Below, one piece after another: positions 6,556 to 12,593 of a DNA stretch of 12,593 bases (its first letter is position 1; each line of letters starts with the position of its first letter). The stretch spans positions 1 through 12,593 of the forward strand of contig USJA01000016.1 in NCBI GenBank assembly GCA_900554875.1. Direction: 5' to 3'. Below the pieces are notes generated by a model. The model was given only the letters and a program-made list of their open reading frames with translations. It did no database searches and had not been told where the DNA came from. The translations under genes were made by a program, and so were the position numbers. Source of the DNA: an uncultured Clostridium sp. GTDB taxonomy: Bacteria > Bacillota > Clostridia > TANB77 > CAG-465.

Positions 6556-7941
6556 TTATGAGTTAAAGAATGTTTTGTATGCAAGGTAAGTCATGTATGT
6601 ATCATACACACTTACTACTTCAAATGGAGAATGCATTGCAAGTACTGGCGTACCACAATCAATTACATCTATTCCCTTGTTTGCAAGTATATACGCAATT
6701 GTTCCTCCACCGCCTTTTCCTTGTTTTCCAAGTACTCCAAATTGATATATAACATCATTCTTATCAAATATTTGTGTTACTTCAGATGTAAATTTTGCAG
6801 TAGCTTCACTAGCACTATATTTACCACTTCCACCTGTATATTTTTCAATAGCAATACCGCAGCCAATAACATTACCATTTGGAACATCTGACACTTCATC
6901 ATAGTCTGGATCAACAGCTGCTGTAACATCAGCAGATAACATTTTTGAATTATAGTACATCTCTAATTCACTTAATTCTTTATTTCCAGTCTTTGAAATA
7001 ATCATTTTTGAAAACAAGTCAAAAGCTTGTGTACTCATTGAAGTATTACCAACGCTTCCTATTTCTTCTTTATCTACTAAAAGACAAATAGCAGTTTTAT
7101 TTAATTTTTTATTTTCACTTGCTGCATCTATTATAGCTTTTACATTTGCATATGAACAAACTCTATCATCATGTCCATATCCACCTATCATACTTTTATC
7201 AAAGCCAATATATCTAGTTTTAAAAGCTGGAACAATTGAAATATCTGATCTTACAAAATCAATTTCTTTAATACCATATTTTTCATTTAAGATTTTTAAA
7301 ATATTTTCTTTTACTTTGTTCTTCTTTGCTTTTTCATCCTTTATATTTCCAACAAGTACAGACATTTTTTCTGCATCAATAAATTCAGTTGCATTTTTAC
7401 TAAGTTGATCTTTGGCAAGGTGTGGAAGTAAATCTGCTATTGTAAAGCAAAAATCATCATCTTCTCCGCCAACTGAAATTTCAACTTTTTCATTATCTTC
7501 AGTATATACAACTCCATGCATTTCAAGTGGTATAGATAGCCATTGATACTTTTTAATACCACCATAAAATTGAGTTTTAAATAACGCCATATTTTGGTTT
7601 TCTATAAGTGGCATTGGTTTTAAATCAAGTCTTGGACTATCAATATGTGAACCTACTATATTTACACCGTTTTTTAGATCATCTTTACCTATTACTGAAG
7701 CAAATATAGATTTTTCTTTATTTACAAAATATACTTTATCTCCAACATTTAATTTTTCACATTCAGTAATATCTTTAAATCCAGCATCTTTTAACATCTT
7801 TAAACATTCAGTTGCACACAAATATTCAGTTCTTGCCTTATCTAAAAATTCCATATATTTTTTTGAATATTTTTTAGCGTTTAATATTTCTTCCTCATCA
7901 ACATTATTATATATGTCTTTTCTTTCATAACATAGTTTCAT
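6556..7941 (-). CDS. M18-family metallo-aminopeptidase
   Basis: A 461-residue cytosolic aminopeptidase of family M18 (aspartyl aminopeptidase/aminopeptidase I type), which removes N-terminal residues from peptides with a two-metal centre. Metal and catalytic motifs are all present and in order: GSHIDSPRLDLKP (His99), GGYGHDDRVC (His257, Asp258/259), DKEEIGS (Glu292/293), SADVTAAVDPDY (Asp338) and MHSPFEVVS (His437). Length is typical of M18. No signal peptide or membrane segment is seen. Substrate preference (acidic or neutral residues) cannot be read from the sequence. The ATG at 7941 follows TAGG with a spacing of eight bases. It appears to be the first gene of a two-gene unit with rodA, behind a modest promoter in the 85-bp gap from the M24 peptidase gene. 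Confidence 0.93.
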   Translation of the reverse strand: MKLCYERKDIYNNVDEEEILNAKKYSKKYMEFLDKARTEYLCATECLKMLKDAGFKDITECEKLNVGDKVYFVNKEKSIFASVIGKDDLKNGVNIVGSHIDSPRLDLKPMPLIENQNMALFKTQFYGGIKKYQWLSIPLEMHGVVYTEDNEKVEISVGGEDDDFCFTIADLLPHLAKDQLSKNATEFIDAEKMSVLVGNIKDEKAKKNKVKENILKILNEKYGIKEIDFVRSDISIVPAFKTRYIGFDKSMIGGYGHDDRVCSYANVKAIIDAASENKKLNKTAICLLVDKEEIGSVGNTSMSTQAFDLFSKMIISKTGNKELSELEMYYNSKMLSADVTAAVDPDYDEVSDVPNGNVIGCGIAIEKYTGGSGKYSASEATAKFTSEVTQIFDKNDVIYQFGVLGKQGKGGGGTIAYILANKGIDVIDCGTPVLAMHSPFEVVSVYDTYMTYLAYKTFFNS

Positions 7942-7969
7942 ACCATCTACCTACCTTTTCTAATTTTCT

Positions 7970-7997
7970 ATTATATAATATTTCTTAATTTTGTATA
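7970..7997 (-). promoter_or_regulatory. Possible promoter of the M18 peptidase-rodA unit
   Basis: On the minus strand a perfect -10 TATAAT (7975-7970) is preceded by TATACA (7997-7992) at 16 bp. The -35 match is only four of six, and the region is almost pure A/T, so chance matches are likely. A start near 7963 would leave a leader of about 22 nt. Confidence 0.4.
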
Positions 7998-8015
7998 AAT
8001 TATTACAATAATTTA
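7996..8015. repeat. AT-only palindrome between the M24 and M18 peptidase genes
   Basis: TAAATTATT and AATAATTTA flank a two-base centre, a nine-base perfect inverted repeat. It contains no G-C pair within the arms and no clear T-run follows on the minus strand, so it is a weak terminator candidate. It overlaps the edge of the proposed -35 at 7992-7997 and could equally be a binding site. Confidence 0.25.
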
Positions 8016-8026
8016 ATTTTTATATA

Positions 8027-9244
8027 TTATTTTACAAGATAAATTTCATCTTGCAAATGAGTAAGTGGAACACCTCCATATTTTGTTACCTGGATCATTT
8101 CCTCAATTGAGCCTCCATTTGAAATGTTTACTCTAGGCTCTAAAGTATAAACGCCATTTTCAATAAGTTCTAAATTTGCAAGCTTAGATTTTTTTATAGA
8201 AATTATAGCTCCAATATCATGTACTTCCTTACCAACAGGATGGCCAGTTGCATGATTATATTCTGGATAACCCGCTTTTATAATTTCATCACGTACAACC
8301 TTATCTACTTTATATGCTTTTACACCAGGCCTCATTTCATCAATACCATCTGATATAGAATTAACCAAAGTATTAAATACCTTCATAACTTGTTTTGGAG
8401 GACTAAATTCATTTTTTTTAAGTGCATATCCCATTCTTTGCATATCTGTATATAAAACCATCTCATCACTAAACGTAGCTTTTATTCCAAAATCAAAATA
8501 TATAGTATCTCCCCTAAATAACTTTTTCGTACTTGGTAGCGAATGACCACCTTTTGCAAGATTTATACCTGTAAGTACAATAGGGCAATTTTCCCATGCC
8601 ATATCATATGATACGATATCATTTGAGCCAACATATAACTTCATTATTTCATCAGTAATTCTTTTTGTTTTATTTACAATTTGAATTTCATTATCCCCTA
8701 TTTGTATTTTTTTAAACGTTTCTTCTAAAATTCTGTTTGTAATATCAGCAAGAAGTTTTAGTCTATTTATCTCTTTTTCAGTTTTTCTTGACTCTAAATC
8801 ATATATCATTTTCTCAGCTGATTCAAATTTTACCTTCTTTTTATATTTTAAATATGGCTTTTTCAAAATTTTAGTTAAATATACATAATCTCCATGACTC
8901 ATTATATCTGTATTTCTATCTGACATAGTAGAAAAGTTAAGACATATTTTATTACTAAAATTTAAATCTGCAATTATATTTTCTAAAATAATGTCAAGTT
9001 CATCTCTTGATTTATATGAAAAGAACTGAACTTTTTTTGGATCATATTTTAATTTTTCAACATTATCTTTATCTAAACTAGATAAAATGATATATACTTT
9101 TTCAGTTGAGATTATACATATAGTATTACTTGCTAAATGCTTAGTAAAATACTTACAAAATATTCTATCACTATTTTCATTGTTATACATTACCCAAATA
9201 TTTTTATTATACTTTTTTAATACATTTTGGATTAGACAAGTCAT
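8027..9244 (-). CDS. M24-family metallopeptidase (Xaa-Pro aminopeptidase-like)
   Basis: A 405-residue peptidase with the pita-bread fold of family M24 in its C-terminal part (about 155-405) and a divergent N-terminal domain of about 150 residues. The five expected metal ligands are visible: Asp251 (YFDFG), Asp260 (FSDEM), His335 (HATGHPVG), Glu369 (TLEPR) and Glu381 (GSIEEM), plus the conserved His342 (EVHD). The two-domain layout matches Xaa-Pro aminopeptidases and prolidases rather than methionine aminopeptidase. The histidine motif reads GHPVG instead of the usual GHGxG, so exact specificity is uncertain. It has no signal peptide and is probably cytosolic. The ATG is one base after the ackA stop codon and AAAGGA lies eight bases before it, inside the end of ackA, so translation is probably coupled. 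Nothing in ackA explains the pairing biochemically. Confidence 0.9.
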   Translation of the reverse strand: MTCLIQNVLKKYNKNIWVMYNNENSDRIFCKYFTKHLASNTICIISTEKVYIILSSLDKDNVEKLKYDPKKVQFFSYKSRDELDIILENIIADLNFSNKICLNFSTMSDRNTDIMSHGDYVYLTKILKKPYLKYKKKVKFESAEKMIYDLESRKTEKEINRLKLLADITNRILEETFKKIQIGDNEIQIVNKTKRITDEIMKLYVGSNDIVSYDMAWENCPIVLTGINLAKGGHSLPSTKKLFRGDTIYFDFGIKATFSDEMVLYTDMQRMGYALKKNEFSPPKQVMKVFNTLVNSISDGIDEMRPGVKAYKVDKVVRDEIIKAGYPEYNHATGHPVGKEVHDIGAIISIKKSKLANLELIENGVYTLEPRVNISNGGSIEEMIQVTKYGGVPLTHLQDEIYLVK

Positions 9245-9245
9245 A

Positions 9246-10451
9246 TTACATATCCTTTACTAACTCTACAGTTTGATTTGCAATTTCAAGTTCTTCATTT
9301 GTTGGAATAAGATAAATTTTTATTCTTGATGAATCTGTTGAAACAAGTCCTTCACCTCTAAAAGCCTCTTTATTCCTTTTAGCGTCTAATTCAATTCCTA
9401 GTTCTTCCATATTTGACACTGCATTTGCAATTTCATCGTCGTTGTTTTCCATTATTCCTCCAGTAAATACAATTGCATCAACATGATTTAATTCAGCCAT
9501 ATATGCACCAATATATTTCTTTATTCTTTGTGTTTGCATTTTTCTCATTAAAATTGCATCTTTATTCCCTTCAAGAGCTGCATCTTTCATAAGTCTAAAA
9601 TCACCAATTCCAGTAAATCCAATTCTTCCTGATTTTTTATTTAGTAAATCATCCATTTCATCTACAGAATAATTTTCAATTCTCATTATTTTTAATATTA
9701 CAGCAGGATCTATATCTCCACATCTAGTTTCCATTATTAAGCCTTCAAGTGGAGTATATCCCATAGATGTATCATAAGATTTTCCATTTTTTATTGCACA
9801 TACACTTGCTCCACCACCAATGTGACAAATAATAGCATTTATTTCATCTTTATTTTTTCCCATTAATTTAGCAAGTCTTCTTGTTATATATTGATATGAT
9901 GTTCCATGTGCTCCATATCTTCTTATATGATTATTTGTATAGTATTTTTTATCAATAGCGTAAAGATAATTATAGTCTGGCATTGTTTGGTGAAATGCTG
10001 TATCAAAAACAACAACATTTGGTATACTACTTGCAACCTCTCTTATTGCATTTATTCCCATTACAGCACCTTTATTATGAAGTGGTGCAATTTCTGCAAG
10101 TTCCAAAATATCTTCTACTACATTATCATCAACAATTACTGCTTTGTTATATTTTTCACCACCAGCAACAACTCTATGACCTATAGCTGATATTTCATTA
10201 ATATCACTTATTACACCAATTTTTTCATCTTGAAGTGTATCAAGCAAAACTTTCATACCAACTTTATGATCAGGCATAGATACAGGTACTTCATCCAATT
10301 TTTTTCCATCTCTTAAATTTTTATAAATTAAATTTGAATCCTCATAACCAATCTTATCACATCTTCCCTTTGCAATAACCTCATCTTTTGCCATATCAAT
10401 TAATTGATATTTTATTGTGGAACTTCCACAGTTAATTACTAGTACTTTCAT
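9246..10451 (-). CDS. ackA: Acetate kinase
   Basis: Transfers phosphate from acetyl phosphate to ADP, giving acetate and ATP, the energy-yielding last step of acetate fermentation. The protein is 401 aa, normal for the family. Residues matching the catalytic set known from the Methanosarcina enzyme are present: Asn7 (INCGSST), Arg93 (GHRVV), His125 (APLHN), Asp150 (FDTAFH), His182 (GAHGTS), Arg243 (ETRCGDIDP) and Glu387 (PTNEE). Several normally invariant neighbours differ: GHRVVAGG for GHRVVHGG, HIGGGAS for HLGNGAS, METRCGD for MGTRSGD, and GGIMEN for AGIGEN. The reading frame is intact, so this looks like a divergent but working enzyme. The ATG is preceded by AAAAGGGGG at seven bases. It lies 34 nt after pta, which makes its substrate, and one base before the M24 peptidase gene. 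Confidence 0.95.
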   Translation of the reverse strand: MKVLVINCGSSTIKYQLIDMAKDEVIAKGRCDKIGYEDSNLIYKNLRDGKKLDEVPVSMPDHKVGMKVLLDTLQDEKIGVISDINEISAIGHRVVAGGEKYNKAVIVDDNVVEDILELAEIAPLHNKGAVMGINAIREVASSIPNVVVFDTAFHQTMPDYNYLYAIDKKYYTNNHIRRYGAHGTSYQYITRRLAKLMGKNKDEINAIICHIGGGASVCAIKNGKSYDTSMGYTPLEGLIMETRCGDIDPAVILKIMRIENYSVDEMDDLLNKKSGRIGFTGIGDFRLMKDAALEGNKDAILMRKMQTQRIKKYIGAYMAELNHVDAIVFTGGIMENNDDEIANAVSNMEELGIELDAKRNKEAFRGEGLVSTDSSRIKIYLIPTNEELEIANQTVELVKDM

Positions 10452-10485
10452 TTAAAATCCCCCTTTTATACTACTAATTTATATA

Positions 10486-11487
10486 CTACATACTTTGAAT
10501 ACAAGTTATAGCTATAACTCCAATAATATCATTAACACTACACCCTCTGGACAAGTCATTTACTGGTTTATCCATTCCTTGTGTTATTGGACCTAAAGCT
10601 GTCATATTTCCAAAGCGTTCAGCAATTTTATATGCAATATTTCCAGACTCCAGATTTGGAAATATAAGTACATTTGCCTTACCTGCAACACTACTATTAG
10701 GTGCTTTTATTTTTGCTACATCTTCAATTATCGCAGCATCTAATTGTAACTGTCCATCTATGTTTATCTTATTATTTACTTCTTTTACTCTTCTTACAAC
10801 ATTTTGTAATTTAATTACATTTTCATCTTTTATATCATCTAATGTTGAATACGATAAAAGTGCAATTTTAGGTTCTTCATTTAATAACTTCTTAAAGCTA
10901 TCATATGATTCTAAAACAATTTCTACTAAATTATCTTCAGTAGGATTTATAACAAGTCCACAATCTGAAAAAATGAATTTACCTGACAAACCTAAATTTT
11001 TATTTGGTGTTTGCATTATAAAAAACGATGATACAAGGTCTAATCCTTTTCTTGCTTTTATAATCTGTAATGCAGGTCTAAGGCTGTCTGGCGTTGAATT
11101 ACATGCACCACACACCATTCCATCAGCATCATTGTTCTTTAGCATCATTGTTGCATAATATATTTTATCATTTAACAAATTATCTGCATCATCCAAGGAA
11201 ATTCCTTTATGCTTTCTTAATTTAAAAAGTTCTTCTTTATACAATTTCCTTTTTTCCGATTTTAAATTATCTTCAATTTTTATACCTGACACATCAATAT
11301 TATTATTAATACATCTACTTAAAATTTCTTCTCTATTTCCAATTAATATAATATTTGCTATTTTTTCTTTTACAGCAATACTTGCTGCTTTAAGTATACG
11401 TATATCTTCTGATTCAGGTAAAACAATTGTTTTTAAATTTTGCTTTGCTCTATATATCATATCATAAGTTACACCTGTATATTCCAT
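10486..11487 (-). CDS. pta: Phosphate acetyltransferase
   Basis: Converts acetyl-CoA and phosphate to acetyl phosphate and CoA, feeding acetate kinase encoded next. The 333-residue protein is the short, single-domain form typical of Bacillota, without the DRTGG/N-terminal domains of the enterobacterial enzyme. Motifs are DGQLQLDAAI, then APNSSVAGKANVLIFPNLESGN, then GPITQGMDKPVNDLSRGCSVND. Ser313, Arg314 and Asp320 fall where the Methanosarcina enzyme has its catalytic Ser309, Arg310 and Asp316. The first residues match the expected start of the family (VLPES at about 23-27). The ATG at 11487 follows AAGGGGG by only four bases, and that site overlaps the stop codon of the solute-binding protein gene, a sign of co-transcription. 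Paralogous phosphate butyryltransferase is less likely, given the length and the pairing with acetate kinase. Confidence 0.95.
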   Translation of the reverse strand: MEYTGVTYDMIYRAKQNLKTIVLPESEDIRILKAASIAVKEKIANIILIGNREEILSRCINNNIDVSGIKIEDNLKSEKRKLYKEELFKLRKHKGISLDDADNLLNDKIYYATMMLKNNDADGMVCGACNSTPDSLRPALQIIKARKGLDLVSSFFIMQTPNKNLGLSGKFIFSDCGLVINPTEDNLVEIVLESYDSFKKLLNEEPKIALLSYSTLDDIKDENVIKLQNVVRRVKEVNNKINIDGQLQLDAAIIEDVAKIKAPNSSVAGKANVLIFPNLESGNIAYKIAERFGNMTALGPITQGMDKPVNDLSRGCSVNDIIGVIAITCIQSM

Positions 11488-11496
11488 ATATCCCCC

Positions 11497-12578
11497 TTAT
11501 TCTTTAATTCTACCTATATTCTCTATATTATCAAAAATTTTCATATAAGAGATATTATCAAATCCTTTTATATATTTTTGATATACAACATTTGTAGTTT
11601 TTGCCATTATTCCAATACACGATACTTCACTAGATATAGCATTTTTTAAAGTTTGGACATTTTCTTCAATATTTAATACATCGCTATTTTTTACATTTTC
11701 AATTGCAGAATTTGTTATATCATTTACATTTATATAATCATACAGATATTCAATATTTGGACTATCGTTTATATAAATAGTTGATAAGACAATATCGTAA
11801 TCTTTCGCATTTACTTTTTCTGTAATTTCATTTTCAGATAGTTTTAAAACATTTATCCTTATTCCAACTTTTTCAACCATTTTTTTAATACTATCTGCAA
11901 TATTTACCTTTACAGTATCATCTTTATTTACAAGTAAATTCAATTCAAGTTTTTGATATTCATATCCATCATTTTTTGTATAAATACCACTAGTTTTCTT
12001 CCATCCATTAATTAATAATGCATTTTCTGCAGCATATAAGTCATATTTATATTTAACATCTGAATATATGTATGGAATATCAATTACTTCTGAAAACTTC
12101 ATATCAACATTTTTTACTATTTCATCTCTATTTATAGCATAAGCAATAGCTTGCCTTACTTCTTTTTTCTTGTATAGAGCAGAATCCTTATTTCCAAGTA
12201 AGAATACTGTTTCACCATCTCTATATTTTTTTACATTATATTCTCTTTTTCCAATAAGCTGCATAATACTATCAGATGATGCTGTAAACATATCAATATT
12301 TCCATTTCTAAAATTATCCACCATATCATCTGTATTTCCGTAATTTGTAAGAGAAATTACACCCAAAGTACTTTTAGACGAGTTTTTTACAAGAGAAACA
12401 CTATTTAAAGAAACATCATTCATAATGTATTCTGTACTTTTATTTGAGCTATCATTTATAGGGAAAACAAGACTATATACAAAAAATGGATCAGGATTTA
12501 AAAGTGATACATTTATTATACTCTCATCTTCTCTTATCATCTTATCTATATTTGAAATTTTACTATAATATATACTAT
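11497..12578 (-). CDS. ABC transporter solute-binding protein, family 5, 5' end missing
   Basis: C-terminal part of an oligopeptide/nickel-type (SBP family 5) extracellular binding protein. The best marker is EVRQAIAYAINRDEIV, 125-140 residues after the Met at 12540, which matches the family's R-x-A-I-x-x-A-I-D-R-x-x-I motif. Upstream of that, NGNIDMFTAS fits the usual G-x-x-D step. The Met at 12540 is not the true start: the frame continues open through 12 more codons to the window edge, no ribosome site precedes it, and the family normally has a lipoprotein signal and about 150-200 further residues. The sequence upstream of 12579 is adapter, not genome. The stretch around 30-65 is shorter than usual for the family, where a G-x-G-P-Y loop is normally found. 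It should be a surface lipoprotein that delivers a ligand, probably peptides, to a permease not seen here. Confidence 0.8.
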
Positions 12579-12593
12579 AGATCGGAAGAGCAC
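12579..12593 (+). other. Illumina TruSeq adapter remnant at the contig end
   Basis: The last 15 bases read AGATCGGAAGAGCAC, identical to the first 15 bases of the indexed Illumina TruSeq adapter. This GC-richer stretch ends an otherwise AT-rich sequence exactly at the edge, so it is read-through adapter left in the assembly and not genomic DNA. The AG at its start could by chance also be genomic. Confidence 0.95.

Noticed and set aside
11497..12540. Complete solute-binding protein gene starting at 12540
   Set aside because: The frame stays open upstream, no ribosome site or signal peptide is present, and the family is much longer at its N-terminus.
12541..12593. Contig end as a mobile-element or recombination boundary
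   Set aside because: The abrupt composition change is explained fully by sequencing adapter.
1..12593. Alternative genetic code as in Mollicutes
   Set aside because: TGA ends rodA in a sensible place and conserved Trp positions, such as WFNLGG in RodA, are not read from TGA.
1..12593. New defence, mobile or RNA-based system
   Set aside because: No repeats of CRISPR type, transposase, integrase, nuclease or reverse transcriptase motifs and no long structured intergenic region; nearly all genes belong to known housekeeping or efflux families.

Overview
The window is very AT-rich and every gene in it lies on the minus strand. Standard stop codons are used (TAA, TAG, and TGA after rodA), Shine-Dalgarno sites are strong and purine-rich, and promoters have the low-GC Gram-positive form (TTTACA, 17 bp, TGn-TAAAAT). 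Together with a MarR-controlled heterodimeric ABC exporter, a RodA polymerase and a pta-ackA fermentation pair, this points to a low-GC Bacillota, most likely a clostridial relative. The right edge ends in 15 bases identical to the Illumina TruSeq adapter, so this is the end of a short-read contig, possibly from a metagenome. That placement is inference.

Layout in the direction of transcription (right to left). (1) 12578 to 8027: a putative operon of a family 5 solute-binding protein (5' end missing), pta, ackA and an M24 metallopeptidase, with gaps of 9, 34 and 1 nt. (2) 7941 to 5417: an M18 aminopeptidase followed 23 nt later by rodA, which starts at TTG; the unit ends in a symmetric terminator at 5318-5365. 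(3) 5257 to 626: a promoter, a marR regulator and the two halves of an ABC exporter, each overlapping the next by a few bases, closed by a terminator at 626-654. (4) 562 to 1: another strong promoter, a small membrane-anchored protein of unknown function, and the first 17 codons of a further gene that runs off the left edge.

Pta and AckA convert acetyl-CoA to acetate and yield ATP. The neighbouring solute-binding protein and the two metallo-aminopeptidases fit peptide uptake and breakdown feeding that route, but this link is inferred from position alone. The marR-ABC-ABC unit looks like a self-regulated efflux system. Its two ATP sites are unequal: one subunit has lost the catalytic Glu and the switch His, while its partner keeps both but has an altered signature motif.

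I found no tRNA, rRNA, CRISPR array, insertion sequence or phage gene, and no clear case for a new multi-gene system. The points most worth a second look are the adapter at the right edge, the altered conserved motifs in AckA, the large extracytoplasmic insertion in the exporter, the repeats upstream of the marR promoter, and the unknown small membrane protein. No gene-free stretch exceeds about 220 bases.
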